Shown one piece after another: positions 55,811-64,000 of a stretch of 64,000 bases of DNA. The stretch lies in NCBI GenBank assembly GCA_004144595.1, contig SEEM01000005.1, positions 124,001 to 188,000 of the forward strand, given 5' to 3'. Position 1 is the first letter of the stretch; every line of letters starts with the position of its first letter. The translations under genes were made by a program, and so were the position numbers. The notes below the pieces were generated by a model. The model was not told the origin of the DNA. It did not search any database and saw only the letters and a program-made list of their open reading frames with translations. The stretch comes from Hyphomicrobiales bacterium. GTDB taxonomy: Bacteria > Pseudomonadota > Alphaproteobacteria > Rhizobiales > Beijerinckiaceae.

Positions 55811-56983
55811 ATGCTCGCCAACGCGCCGCGCCCGTTCAATTTCGACCTCGGCGAGACTGCCGACGCGATCCGCGACACCGTCTTCGCCTTCGCCCAGGAA
55901 AAGATCGCCCCGCGCGCCGAGGAGATCGACAGGACCAACCAGTTCCCGCGCGATCTCTGGCCGGAAATGGGGGCGCTCGGCCTTCACGGCATGACGGTCG
56001 CGGAGGAGTATGGCGGTACGGGGCTCGGCTATCTCGAGCACTGCATCGCGGTCGAGGAAGTCAGCCGCGCCTCGGCCTCGGTCGGCCTCTCCTACGGCGC
56101 CCACTCGAATCTCTGCGTCAACCAGATCAGCCGCAACGGCAACGAGGCGCAGAAGCGGAAATACCTGCCCAAGCTGATCTCGGGCGAGCATGTCGGAGCG
56201 CTGGCCATGTCGGAGCCCGGCTCGGGCTCCGACGTCGTCTCGATGCGCACCCGCGCCGACAAGAAGGGCGACAGCTACGTTCTCAACGGCAACAAGATGT
56301 GGATCACCAACGGCCCGATCGCCGAGACGCTGGTCGTCTACGCCAAGACCGATCCGGAAGCCGGCCCGCGCGGCATCACCGCCTTCCTGATCGAGAAGGG
56401 CATGAAAGGCTTCTCGACCCACCAGAAGCTCGACAAGCTCGGCATGCGCGGCTCGGATACCTGCGAGCTCGTCTTCCAGGATTGCGAGGTGCCGGAGGAG
56501 AATGTGCTCGGCACCGTCGGGCGCGGCGTCAATGTGCTGATGTCCGGCCTCGATTACGAGCGCGTCGTGCTGGCGGCAGGCCCCCTCGGCATCATGCAGG
56601 CAGCGCTCGACGTGGTCATGCCCTATGTCCATGAGCGCAAGCAGTTCGGCCAGTCGATCGGCGAGTTCCAGCTCGTCCAGGGCAAGGTCGCCGACATGTA
56701 TGTCGCGATGAATTCCTGCCGCGCCTATGTCTATGCCGTCGCAAAAGCCTGTGATCGCGGCGAGACCACCCGCGAGGACGCCGCCGGCGCGATCTTGATC
56801 GCGGCCGAGAAGGCGACGCAGGTCGCGCTCGACGCGATCCAGCTCCTCGGCGGCAACGGCTATATCAACGACTATCCGACCGGCCGCCTGCTGCGCGACG
56901 CCAAGCTCTACGAGATCGGCGCCGGCACCAGCGAGATCAGGCGCATGCTGATCGGGCGGGAGCTGTTCAACAAGACGAAGTAG
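55811..56983 (+). CDS. ivd: Isovaleryl-CoA dehydrogenase
   Basis: A 390-residue acyl-CoA dehydrogenase. The FAD/substrate segment is [19 protein letters not shown], and [19 protein letters not shown] places the catalytic Glu at the position specific to isovaleryl-CoA dehydrogenases. [35 protein letters not shown] is the C-terminal signature. It oxidises isovaleryl-CoA to methylcrotonyl-CoA, the substrate of MccAB encoded nearby. Converges on nothing; followed by a family B repeat. Confidence 0.94.
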   Translation: MLANAPRPFNFDLGETADAIRDTVFAFAQEKIAPRAEEIDRTNQFPRDLWPEMGALGLHGMTVAEEYGGTGLGYLEHCIAVEEVSRASASVGLSYGAHSNLCVNQISRNGNEAQKRKYLPKLISGEHVGALAMSEPGSGSDVVSMRTRADKKGDSYVLNGNKMWITNGPIAETLVVYAKTDPEAGPRGITAFLIEKGMKGFSTHQKLDKLGMRGSDTCELVFQDCEVPEENVLGTVGRGVNVLMSGLDYERVVLAAGPLGIMQAALDVVMPYVHERKQFGQSIGEFQLVQGKVADMYVAMNSCRAYVYAVAKACDRGETTREDAAGAILIAAEKATQVALDAIQLLGGNGYINDYPTGRLLRDAKLYEIGAGTSEIRRMLIGRELFNKTK

Positions 56984-57000
56984 GTCGAGAGCGACAATCG

Positions 57001-57093
57001 CGTCATGCTCGTCCCTGTGGCGAGCATCCACGCCTTGACCGCAGCCCTCGAAGGGCAAAGACGTGGATGGTCGGGACAAGCCCGACCATGACG
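57001..57093. repeat. Family B paired-palindrome repeat, copy 3
   Basis: cgtcatgctcgtccctgtgg then cgagcatccacgcct on the left; acgtggatggtcgggacaag then cccgaccatgacg on the right. The right module lies just upstream of the GGCT-like gene and its frame would read MDGRDKPDHDG. Confidence 0.82.
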
Positions 57094-57113
57094 GAAAGCG
57101 CGCGACCCGAGCC

Positions 57114-57632
57114 ATGCCCCTTTACTTCGCTTACGGCCTCAACATGGACCCGGTCGGAATGGCCGGGCGGTGCCCCAAGGCGCGCCCGCTCGGCCCGGCC
57201 CGTTTGCCGCGCCATCGCTTCATCGTCACCCGCGACGGCTATGCCTCGGTGATCCGCGATCCGCGCGAGGAGGTCCATGGCGTGCTCTGGGACTGTTCGC
57301 TCGGCGAGATGCGCGTCCTCGACAAGTTCGAGGAATTGGCCAGCGGGCTCTATGTGAAACTCAGCCAGCCTGTGATCGTGCCCGGCGGCGCCAAGCGCGC
57401 GCTGATCTATATCGGCCGCTCGGCCGATCCGGGGCGGCCAAAGCCGGGCTATATGGAAGCCGTCATCGCCGGAGCGAAACACCATGGCCTGCCAGAGACT
57501 TATGTCACCGGATTGAATCGTTTTCTGACCAGGCCGACCCCCGATCTGAAGGGCCTGAATCAGGATGAGAGCGGCCCGTTGCCGCCCGGCCCGGTAAAAG
57601 GCGTCAGGCCCAGGGCACTGGCGCCGAAGTGA
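57114..57632 (+). CDS. Gamma-glutamylcyclotransferase (GGCT)-like protein
   Basis: A 172-residue protein of the GGCT/AIG2 fold. FAYGLNMDPVGMAGRCPKA is the substrate-binding YGxN motif, and VLWDCSLGEMRVLDKFEEL carries the putative catalytic acid. It may act in glutathione or gamma-glutamyl turnover. ATG 57114 is chosen; the open frame 17 codons upstream is translated repeat. Confidence 0.85.
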   Translation: MPLYFAYGLNMDPVGMAGRCPKARPLGPARLPRHRFIVTRDGYASVIRDPREEVHGVLWDCSLGEMRVLDKFEELASGLYVKLSQPVIVPGGAKRALIYIGRSADPGRPKPGYMEAVIAGAKHHGLPETYVTGLNRFLTRPTPDLKGLNQDESGPLPPGPVKGVRPRALAPK

Positions 57633-57645
57633 CGCCCATCACAGC

Positions 57646-57743
57646 CGTCATGCCCGGGCTTGACCCGGGCATCTCAGGACGAGAAGGGCGCCCTTCCCGG
57701 CGCGAGATTCTCGGGTCCGCGCCAGGCGCAGCCCGAGAATGAC
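57646..57743. repeat. Family A paired-palindrome repeat, copy 5
   Basis: cgtcatgcccgggcttgacc then cgggcatctcag on the left, gagattctcgggtccgcg and gcccgagaatgacg on the right. It lies between the convergent GGCT-like and ABC exporter genes. Confidence 0.82.
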
Positions 57744-57751
57744 GCCCTTTC

Positions 57752-59551
57752 TTACGCCGCCAGCCCCTTGGCCAGTTCGCTGACCTGCTTCTCGAACAGC
57801 GCGCGATACGCGCCGTCCTGGCGGGTCAGCAGGGCCTCGTGCGGCCCTTCCTCGATCACCCGGCCCCGATCGAAGACCAGGATGCGGTCCATGGCCCGCA
57901 CCGTCGAGAGACGATGCGCGATCACGATCGTGGTGCGGCCTTCCATCAGGCGCTCGATCGCCTGCTGGATCAGCGCCTCCGATTCCGAATCGAGGCTCGA
58001 GGTCGCCTCGTCCAGGATCAGGATCGGCGCATCGGCCAGGAAGGCGCGGGCCAGCGCGACACGCTGGCGCTCGCCGCCCGAGAGCTTGATGCCGCGCTCG
58101 CCGACGAGCGTGGCATAGCCCTTGGGCAGGCGCATGATGAACTCATGCGCATTGGCGAGCTTCGCCGCCTGCTCGACCTGCGCCAGGCTCGCGCCGGGCC
58201 GGCCATAGGCGATATTGTCCGCCAGCGAGCGGTGGAACAGCACCGGCTCCTGCTGCACGATCGCGATCTGCTGGCGCAGCGAGGCCTGCGTGACATCGGC
58301 GATATTCTGCCCGTCGATCGCGATGCGGCCCGCCGTGACGTCGTAGAGCCGCTGCACCAGCTTGACGAAGGTCGTCTTGCCGGAGCCCGAACGGCCGACG
58401 AGGCCGACCTTCTCGCCGCCACGGATGGTCAGCGAGAAATCGCGGTAGAGCGGCTCGGCATGACCGCCATAGTGGAAGGTCACGTCCTCGAAAGCGATCT
58501 CGCCCGCAGTCACGCTCATCGCCACCGCGCCCTTCCGGTCGGGCACGCCATAGGGAAGGTCGTGCATCCAGACGAGCTCCTCCATGTCGTTGACCGAGCG
58601 CTGCAGGTTGTGGACGTGCTGGCCGACATCCCGCAGATAGCCATGCACCACCGCATAGGCCGTCAGCACGAAGGCGACGTCGCCGGGCGAGGCCTGCCCG
58701 TTCGCCCAGAGCCAGATCACCAGGCCGATCACCGCCGCTCGCAGCACCAGCAGCACGAAGTTCTGGCCGGTGCCCGACCAGGTGCCGCGCAACCAGGCGC
58801 GCCGTGTCCGAAGGCTCCACTTGGAGACGACCGTCGCCAGCCGCAGGTCCTCGCGCGCCTCGCCGCCATAGGCCTTGACCACCGGGTTGCAGGTAATGGC
58901 ATCGGCCAGCGCGCCGCCCAGCCGCGTGTCCCAGGCGTTGCCGAGCCGTGCAGCCGGCGCGACGAAGCGCAGCGAAAGCGCCAGCGTCAGCCCGATATAG
59001 GCGACCGCGCCCAGCGCCACGACGAGCCCCATCGCCGGCCAGTGCCAGGCCAGCACCGCCGTCATGCCGAGCAGGATGACGAGCGAGGGCAACAGCGCGA
59101 TCAGCACGGTATCGGTCAGCAGGTCGAGCGCCCACATGCCGCGCGTGATCTTGCGCACCGTCGAGCCCGCGAAGTTGTTCGCGTGCCAGTCGGTCGAAAA
59201 GCGCTGCAGGCGCGCGAAAGCCTCCTGCGAGACGTCGCTCATCGTGCGCAGCGTCATCGTGGTGATGCCGGTGAAGGCGAAATGTCGCCCGATCACCATG
59301 ATGGCGGCGAGCACCATCATCGCGCCGAGCGCCTGGAGCGCCGCTTCCACACCGCCGGCGCCGACAGCTCCCGAAACTGCGTCGACGAGACGGCCGGCAT
59401 AAACCGGGGTGAACAGCTCGGCGAGCGTGGCGGCGGTCGTGGCGCCGGCAACCCAGGCGACCGGGCCGGGCTGGCGAGCCCAGTGCTTGAAGGTGAAGCC
59501 GAGAACGGCCCGGAACGGCTCGCGCCGTCCGGTTCGAGTATCGTGAGACAT
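57752..59551 (-). CDS. ABC exporter (membrane domain fused to ATPase)
   Basis: A 599-residue half-transporter. Six membrane helices (about 30-320) precede an ATPase domain with Walker A GRSGSGKTT, Q-loop AIVQQEPVLFHRSL, signature LSGGERQRVALARA, Walker B ILILDEATSSLDSES and H-loop AHRLSTV. It resembles MsbA/lipid or drug exporters and probably works as a homodimer. ATG 59551 replaces a TTG six codons upstream. Substrate unknown. Confidence 0.92.
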   Translation of the reverse strand: MSHDTRTGRREPFRAVLGFTFKHWARQPGPVAWVAGATTAATLAELFTPVYAGRLVDAVSGAVGAGGVEAALQALGAMMVLAAIMVIGRHFAFTGITTMTLRTMSDVSQEAFARLQRFSTDWHANNFAGSTVRKITRGMWALDLLTDTVLIALLPSLVILLGMTAVLAWHWPAMGLVVALGAVAYIGLTLALSLRFVAPAARLGNAWDTRLGGALADAITCNPVVKAYGGEAREDLRLATVVSKWSLRTRRAWLRGTWSGTGQNFVLLVLRAAVIGLVIWLWANGQASPGDVAFVLTAYAVVHGYLRDVGQHVHNLQRSVNDMEELVWMHDLPYGVPDRKGAVAMSVTAGEIAFEDVTFHYGGHAEPLYRDFSLTIRGGEKVGLVGRSGSGKTTFVKLVQRLYDVTAGRIAIDGQNIADVTQASLRQQIAIVQQEPVLFHRSLADNIAYGRPGASLAQVEQAAKLANAHEFIMRLPKGYATLVGERGIKLSGGERQRVALARAFLADAPILILDEATSSLDSESEALIQQAIERLMEGRTTIVIAHRLSTVRAMDRILVFDRGRVIEEGPHEALLTRQDGAYRALFEKQVSELAKGLAA

Positions 59552-59874
59552 GGCGTCATTCGGCGCCAAGACGGCCGCCGACTCCGAAATCAGGCCAAGA
59601 CGACGACACGCGCCGGCTTCGGCAATGAAAGACAGAAATTGGAAAAAGGCTCAGGAGGCTGCCCGGAGGCGGGCCTCGTGCGAGACCGACCTAGTGCCGG
59701 TTTGGTCGCATGGGAGCGGCTGCGGTATTGTTGAATTTCATTCAGCCCTCCCTTTCTTGAGTTGGAGCCAAGGCGAAGGAAAATGCCTGATGTTTAAGCA
59801 GCGCGCAAGCCTGCCTCCCATGCGCTGAACGCACGGGGCATCGTCACCCAATTCAAGGCGAGTTGTAGGCCGGC
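59552..59874. other. Intergenic region without recognisable gene
   Basis: About 320 bp between the ABC exporter start and a small membrane-protein gene. Short open frames here have no ribosome-binding site or family match. The stretch around 59700-59780 is less GC-rich than the flanks. I see no clear promoter or terminator. Confidence 0.5.
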
Positions 59875-60048
59875 TCACCAGAATAGCGCGACGAGCCGTG
59901 CGGCGATCACCAGCAGGAAGGCCGCGATGATCGTGCCCAGCACCCGCTGGCGCTTGGCGTGGTTCGGCCAGCGCCGCGCGAGCAGCCTGCCCAGCGGCTT
60001 GCGGAAGAGGAAGGCCGCGACCAGCAGAACGATGACATAGTGGGACAA
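59875..60048 (-). CDS. Putative small membrane protein
   Basis: A 57-residue frame starting TTG 11 nt after the rhodanese stop: SHYVIVLLVAAFLFRKPLGRLL, a basic loop (ARRWPNHAKRQR) and VLGTIIAAFLLVIAARLVALFW. Two hydrophobic helices and tight coupling to the rhodanese gene support it. No family recognised; an alternative start would be needed if TTG is not used. Confidence 0.45.
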   Translation of the reverse strand: MSHYVIVLLVAAFLFRKPLGRLLARRWPNHAKRQRVLGTIIAAFLLVIAARLVALFW

Positions 60049-60058
60049 GGTACGGGTC

Positions 60059-60478
60059 TTAAGCCTTCTTGTCGGCAGGAGTTGTATCGACAGGCGCGCC
60101 GGCCTTCTTCCAGGCGCCGAACCCGCCTGCGACATGCGCCACCGGCTTCAGCCCCATCTCCTGCGCCGCCTGTGCGGCCAAAGCCGAACGCCAGCCGCCG
60201 CCGCAGAAGAAGACGAAGCGCTTGTCCTCCTGGAAGACAGGCTTGGCATAGGGGCTTTCCGGATCGATCCAGAATTCCAGCATGCCGCGCGGGCAATGGA
60301 AGGCACCGGGCATCCGCCCTTCCCGCTCCAGCTCGCGCGGGTCTCGCAGATCGACGAAGACCACGGAATCGCTGCCATGCAGCGCCCGCGCCTGCTCGAC
60401 GGAGAGCGTCTCGATCTGGCTCTCGGCCTCCGCGACCAGCGCCTTGTAGCCCTTGGTGATGGTCTGCGGCACGATCAT
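60059..60478 (-). CDS. Rhodanese-domain sulfurtransferase
   Basis: A 139-residue single rhodanese domain. The active-site Cys is in RFVFFCGGGWRSALAAQAAQ, and HVAGGFGAWKKAGAP is the C-terminal signature. FVDLRDPRELEREGRMPGAFHCPRG is the conserved N-terminal part. It transfers sulfane sulfur or handles thiosulfate/cyanide. ATG 60478 has GGGGAGGG upstream; the frame is open further but unconserved. Confidence 0.9.
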   Translation of the reverse strand: MIVPQTITKGYKALVAEAESQIETLSVEQARALHGSDSVVFVDLRDPRELEREGRMPGAFHCPRGMLEFWIDPESPYAKPVFQEDKRFVFFCGGGWRSALAAQAAQEMGLKPVAHVAGGFGAWKKAGAPVDTTPADKKA

Positions 60479-60605
60479 GCCCTCCCCGATTCCGGCCGCA
60501 CCGTGGCGGCTCGCCGCTACAGCGTCAATGCCGGCGCCTTGCCGTGGCGGCGGATGGCGCAGAAGCTGCTTGCCTGAGCCTCGGGCGAAATGGCAGAGCG
60601 ACGGC

Positions 60606-61298
60606 ATGTTCGGCTTCAGCAATCTCGATCTGATCGCCCTGGCGTTCTTCACCCTGTCCTGGTTCGGCTACCATTATGTGGTCGAGATGGGTCCCTATGC
60701 CGTCCGCACGCTGAACATGCGGATGAACCTGCGCCGTGCCCGCTGGATCCGGGAGGCGGCAGCCCGCGAGGTCCGGATCGTCGACACGCAGGTGATGGGC
60801 GGCCTGCAGAACGGCACCGCCTTCTTCGCCTCGACCTCGTTGCTCGCGATCGGCGGCACGCTCGCCCTGCTCAACGCCACCGATCGCGCCGTCGCCATCT
60901 TCAGCGACCTGCCCTTCGTGCCGGTGACCCTTCGCTCCGTCTGGGAGCTGAAGATCATCGGGCTGGTCTGCATCTTCGGCTATGCCTTCTTCAAATTCGC
61001 CTGGAGCTACCGGCTGTTCAACTACTGCGTCATCCTGCTCGGCGCCCTGCCCCCGTTCGACAGCAGGGACGAGCGGGCCATGGCCCATGCGATCCACGAA
61101 ACAATCGAGATGAACATCGCCGCCGGGCGGCACTTCAACCGCGGCCAGCGCGCGTTCTTCTTCGCGCTCGGCTATCTCGGCTGGTTCCTCGGCCCGGTCA
61201 GCTTCATCGGCTTCACCGGCGCCGTGCTCGTCGCAATGTACCGGCGCCAGTTCGCCTCCGACGCGACGCGCGTCTTCAACCATCCGGGAAGCCTATGA
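60606..61298 (+). CDS. DUF599 integral membrane protein
   Basis: A 230-residue protein with about five membrane helices and the DUF599 pattern: DLIALAFFTLSWFGYHYVVE, RTLNMRMNLRRARWIREA, VMGGLQNGTAFFASTSLLAIGG and FKFAWSYRLFNYCVILLGALPP. Function unknown. Its stop overlaps the start of the next gene (ATGA). Confidence 0.88.
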   Translation: MFGFSNLDLIALAFFTLSWFGYHYVVEMGPYAVRTLNMRMNLRRARWIREAAAREVRIVDTQVMGGLQNGTAFFASTSLLAIGGTLALLNATDRAVAIFSDLPFVPVTLRSVWELKIIGLVCIFGYAFFKFAWSYRLFNYCVILLGALPPFDSRDERAMAHAIHETIEMNIAAGRHFNRGQRAFFFALGYLGWFLGPVSFIGFTGAVLVAMYRRQFASDATRVFNHPGSL

Positions 61299-61570
61299 CG
61301 GATCGCGAAACGGAACTGGAACAGACGATGCTGCGGCTCGTGGCCGAGCGCGGGCGCGGCAAGACGGTCTGCCCTTCGGAGGCGGCGCGCGCCGTCGGCG
61401 GCAAGGCGTCGGAGGAGTGGGGGCCGTTGATGCAGCCCGCGCGCAGGGTTGCCGTGCGGTTGATGAAGGAGGGCCGCCTCGTCATCACCCGCAAGGGCCG
61501 CCCCGTCGACCCCGATGATTTCCGAGGCGTCTATCGTCTGACGCTTCCGGAGGATCCGTCGGGGGCTTGA
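61295..61570 (+). CDS. DUF3253 small protein
   Basis: A 91-residue cytoplasmic protein: TVCPSEAARAVGGKASEEWGPLMQPARRVAVRLMKEGRLVITRKGRPVDPDDFRGVYRL. This is the winged-helix-like DUF3253 family. Role unknown. Translationally coupled to the DUF599 gene. Confidence 0.85.
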   Translation: MTDRETELEQTMLRLVAERGRGKTVCPSEAARAVGGKASEEWGPLMQPARRVAVRLMKEGRLVITRKGRPVDPDDFRGVYRLTLPEDPSGA

Positions 61571-61654
61571 ACCCCCGGTGCAGATCTTCGATCCGGCAGG
61601 CCAGCTGCCACGGCCCGAGCGAAACAGGCCAGATGATCGCCAGGGATGGGCGCG

Positions 61655-62443
61655 TCACGGCGCCGGGAAGAGCTCATCGGTATAGCCGGCAAGCCGGTAG
61701 GCCACGAGACCGACCCATTCCTTGAAGCCGTTATCGGCAATCTCGAGAGCGCGCGGCGCGCGGGTGTAAGGCCGGATGAAATCGCCGGGCTCGCCGTTCG
61801 ACCAGAAATCGACCGGAAACGCCTCGACCGCGAATCCCGCCTTGCGGAAGACGCCTATCGAGCGCGGCATGTGCCAGGCCGATGTCACCAGCAGCCAGCG
61901 TTCGCCGGGCTTGGGATCGACGAGCTTGCGCGTGAAGGCGGCGTTCTCGCGCGTGTTGCGCGACTTGTCTTCGAGGATAAGCCGGGCAGGATCGAGGCCC
62001 AGCCCCTCGAACAGCAGCTTGGCGCCGTCCGCTTCGGTCACGGTCGCTTCCGAGATGAGGTTGGCGGCGCCACCGGTGAAGACGACCTTCGCCTGCGGAT
62101 GCAGCCGCGCCAGCTCGACCGCCTTGGTCATGCGCGCCGCAGAGGAGTTCATCGCGACATCGCCGCGCGCGACGCCGACTGCGCCGCCCAGCACGACGAT
62201 GCCGGTCACCGGCCCCTTGCGGGCGTCCTGCTGCGGAAACCGATCCTCCAGTGGGCGCAAAACGATCCGCGGCAGCGGGCTGAAGGCCATCAGGCCCAGC
62301 GCGATGAGCGAGAACAGCCCGACCCAGCGCGCAGGCCGCGCAAAGCGCGTGAAGGCGAGCAGGCTCGAAAGCCCCGCAAGCAGAATCGCCAGGTTGACCG
62401 GGGACACGATGAGCCAGACGACCTTTGAGAGAACGAAGAACAT
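61655..62443 (-). CDS. YdcF/ElyC-family (DUF218) envelope protein
   Basis: A 262-residue protein. Two N-terminal hydrophobic helices precede a DUF218 domain: GIVVLGGAVG, KVVFTGGAANLISEATVTEADG, LILEDKSRNTRENAAFTRKLV and LLVTSAWHMPRSIGVFRKAGF. Homologues such as ElyC influence peptidoglycan precursor metabolism. Probably anchored in the inner membrane with the domain outside or at its face. Confidence 0.88.
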   Translation of the reverse strand: MFFVLSKVVWLIVSPVNLAILLAGLSSLLAFTRFARPARWVGLFSLIALGLMAFSPLPRIVLRPLEDRFPQQDARKGPVTGIVVLGGAVGVARGDVAMNSSAARMTKAVELARLHPQAKVVFTGGAANLISEATVTEADGAKLLFEGLGLDPARLILEDKSRNTRENAAFTRKLVDPKPGERWLLVTSAWHMPRSIGVFRKAGFAVEAFPVDFWSNGEPGDFIRPYTRAPRALEIADNGFKEWVGLVAYRLAGYTDELFPAP

Positions 62444-62604
62444 CGCAAGTCCGGACGGAGGAAAGACTGCAAAGGTCCTACCGCCAAAAGCTGACGGCTT
62501 TCTGAACCGACATCTGCGAACGTCTGCTTCGCCTCTCAGCCCTCATCCTTCGAGACGCCGTTACGCGGCTCCTCGGGATGCGGGCTGCAATAATCCAGCG
62601 GCTA

Positions 62605-63111
62605 TCAGCGAATGATCTGGGGCGGCGATTGCGGGCGGCGTCCGCCGGCTTGCGGCAGCACCTTCGCCAGCTCGATCGCCCGCCCGGCGACCTCCCTCAA
62701 TTCGCAGCCGGCCTGCCGCCCGGCTTGCAGCGCCTCGCGCTGGGTCGCGCCGTAGAAGGCGCATTTCTGCGTGACGTAGCTCTCCCAGGCGAGCTGAAGC
62801 GCGGCCAGCCGGCTCCGCTGGCCGGCATCGAGGGCGCGCCCCGTCACTTGCAGCGCGAGCGTCAGGCGCTCGCGCCATGCCGCCTCCTCGCGCCGGGCGC
62901 AAGCCGCTTCGGCACCGCGCGGATCGTTGCTGGCGGCGCGCACGCAGGCCACCGCCACCGCGCCGATACAGGCCGACGGCGAAGAAGCGCTGTCGCGCAG
63001 GCAGCCGGAGAGCGCCGCCAGATCTGTCCGCAGCATCGGCGAGGTCTGTGCAACCGCGGGCGCGGATGCTGCGAGGCTGCACAGAAGCAGGATCGTCCGA
63101 AAAGCGTTCAT
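62605..63111 (-). CDS. LprI/DUF1311-like secreted protein
   Basis: A 168-residue exported protein with signal peptide (FRTILLLCSLAASAPAVAQ). The mature part has several Cys and a WESYVTQKCAFYGATQREALQAGRQAGCELREVAGRAIEL segment, which resembles DUF1311/lysozyme-inhibitor LprI-type proteins. The MNAF start at 63111 is chosen over an ATG four codons upstream. Function in this species unknown. Confidence 0.7.
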   Translation of the reverse strand: MNAFRTILLLCSLAASAPAVAQTSPMLRTDLAALSGCLRDSASSPSACIGAVAVACVRAASNDPRGAEAACARREEAAWRERLTLALQVTGRALDAGQRSRLAALQLAWESYVTQKCAFYGATQREALQAGRQAGCELREVAGRAIELAKVLPQAGGRRPQSPPQIIR

Positions 63112-63162
63112 GCCGCCCATCATGCCAGCGGCAGCCCGTCGATCAAGCGTGTCGTGGCGACA

Positions 63163-63783
63163 TCACGTGATCGGCAACGGCAGCGCGGCCTGCGCAGCCG
63201 GCCTTGCAAAGACGGTCTCATACCAGCGCTGCACCACCGGCCTTGCAACCCGTTCGACCGGCATGTTGAGCCAGCGATGGACGCCGCAGCCCACTGCGAT
63301 GTCGGCCATGCCGAACTGCGCGCCGGCCAGATAGGGCCGGTCCGCCAGTTGCGCATCGAGGATCGTCATCAGCGCCTCGGCCCGGGCGACGCCATCGGCG
63401 ATCGCTTTCGGATCGGTGAAAGGCAGTACTTTGCGCACGACGCCCCAGAGCACCGGCGCAAGAGCCGGCTGCAACTCCGACTGCATCCAGTCGACCCAGC
63501 GATCGGCCAGCACGCGCCGGGCTGGATCCTCCTCCCAGAGCACGCCCGAGGCATAGCGGGCCGCGAGATAGCGCAGGATGCTGCTCGACTCCCACATGAC
63601 CAGTTCGCCGTCTCGCAGCACCGGAATCTGCCGGTTCGGATTCATCGCCGCGAATTCGGCGGTATCGAGCCCACCATGAGGGCCGCCGACATCGATGCGC
63701 TCGAAAGCCTGTCCGGCCTCCCCGGCGGCCCAGACCACCTTCTGGACGTTGATCGAGCTCAGCCGCCCCCAGATCGTCAGCAT
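63163..63783 (-). CDS. Glutathione S-transferase
   Basis: A 206-residue GST. N-terminal thioredoxin-like domain: LTIWGRLSSINVQKVVWAAGEAG (active Ser/Tyr region) and NPNRQIPVLRDGELVMWESSSILRYLAARY (cis-Pro and SSxI glutathione contacts). C-terminal helical domain follows. Likely detoxification or glutathione-dependent metabolism; class uncertain. Confidence 0.92.
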   Translation of the reverse strand: MLTIWGRLSSINVQKVVWAAGEAGQAFERIDVGGPHGGLDTAEFAAMNPNRQIPVLRDGELVMWESSSILRYLAARYASGVLWEEDPARRVLADRWVDWMQSELQPALAPVLWGVVRKVLPFTDPKAIADGVARAEALMTILDAQLADRPYLAGAQFGMADIAVGCGVHRWLNMPVERVARPVVQRWYETVFARPAAQAALPLPIT

Positions 63784-63795
63784 GAAACCTCCAGA

Positions 63796-63890
63796 CCGTC
63801 ATGCTCGCTCTCGTGGCGAGCATCCACGTCTTAAACACAAATCACGGGGGAGAACGACATGGATGGTCGGGACTAGCCCGACCATGACGG
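63796..63890. repeat. Family B paired-palindrome repeat, copy 4
   Basis: ccgtcatgctcgctctcgtg then gcgagcatccacgtct on the left; catggatggtcgggactagc then ccgaccatgacgg on the right. It sits between the GST start and the 3' end of the carboxylase gene. Confidence 0.8.
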
Positions 63891-63914
63891 CAGAGTAGCG
63901 CCGTCCACCATCCG

Positions 63915-64000
63915 CTCAGGCGAATTCCATGATGACGGCATCGACGGCAAGCGAATCGCCTTCCTTCGCCAGGACCTTGGCGATGGTGACGTCCTTCTCG
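63915..64000 (-). CDS. pccA: Propionyl-CoA carboxylase alpha subunit, 3' fragment
   Basis: The window ends inside this gene. The minus-strand frame stops at 63915 and its last residues are EKDVTIAKVLAKEGDSLAVD then AVIMEFA, the C-terminal end of the biotinyl domain of PCC alpha. Only about 27 codons are present. The rest lies to the right. It indicates a PCC separate from the MCC alpha gene at 43479. Confidence 0.75.

Noticed and set aside
59550-59828. Open frame of 92 codons between the ABC exporter and the small membrane-protein gene
   Set aside because: No ribosome-binding site, low-complexity start overlapping the exporter gene, and no recognisable features.

Overview
The window is high-GC chromosomal DNA from an alphaproteobacterium, most likely of the Hyphomicrobiales (Rhizobiales) and possibly Bosea or a close relative. 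The evidence is the conserved gene block secDF-yajC / nlpD-pcm-surE-serS / tatABC / scpBA-nagZ, the DUF1127 and DUF1489 genes, an Omp25/31-like barrel protein, the phasin, the tandem cold-shock-domain protein and the dispersed paired-palindrome repeats. The genus is an inference. I see no rRNA, CRISPR array, transposase, integrase or prophage.

Layout. 1-5.4 kb: a heavy-metal P-type ATPase behind a MerR-type promoter, a small unknown protein, a DUF1127 protein and TrmFO. 5.5-12.6 kb: homologues of two mitochondrial complex I assembly factors (NDUFAF6- and NDUFAF3-like) next to SecF, SecD and YajC, then a DUF815 ATPase and an NlpD-like lipoprotein. 12.7-24.6 kb: pcm, surE, serS, tatC/B/A, scpB/A, nagZ and a SPOR protein on the minus strand. 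An orphan ABC ATPase and an orphan TRAP binding protein interrupt this run. 24.7-29 kb: argS, a dGTPase-like gene, erpA and a double cold-shock-domain protein. 29-37.5 kb: sirtuin, aminotransferase, a DoxX-like protein, an altronate/galactarate dehydratase-family enzyme, an outer-membrane barrel, two L,D-transpeptidase paralogues, a GNAT protein and a phasin. 37.5-43.3 kb: a D,D-carboxypeptidase with a SPOR domain, a J-domain/VWA-like pair, DUF1489, a VOC protein, and an SDR overlapping an APH(6)-like kinase. 43.4-57 kb: the two methylcrotonyl-CoA carboxylase subunits and isovaleryl-CoA dehydrogenase (leucine breakdown), interspersed with a cation transporter, an SDR, a Kelch protein, an AT-rich orphan gene, lipB, an orphan SpoA/FliN-domain protein, tRNA-Leu(GAG), two tandem GH25 lysozymes and a CorA/ZntB transporter. 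57-64 kb: a GGCT-like protein, an ABC exporter, a rhodanese, DUF599, DUF3253, a YdcF-like protein, an LprI-like protein, a GST, and the 3' end of a propionyl-CoA carboxylase alpha gene cut by the window edge.

Functional themes are envelope biogenesis and peptidoglycan metabolism (Sec, Tat, NlpD, NagZ, L,D-transpeptidases, D,D-carboxypeptidase, GH25, SPOR), cofactor and Fe-S assembly (ErpA, LipB, probable complex I factors), and branched-chain amino-acid/acyl-CoA catabolism.

The most notable non-coding features are three families of about 50-110 bp paired palindromes (REPIN-like) at gene ends, one of which appears to encode the N-terminus of a transporter; a twin TGC-N3-GCA site upstream of the phasin gene; a MerR-type operator; and hairpins between cistrons of the sec and tat operons. 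No clear new defence or mobile system was found. The least explained gene is the AT-rich orphan at 48340-49005.
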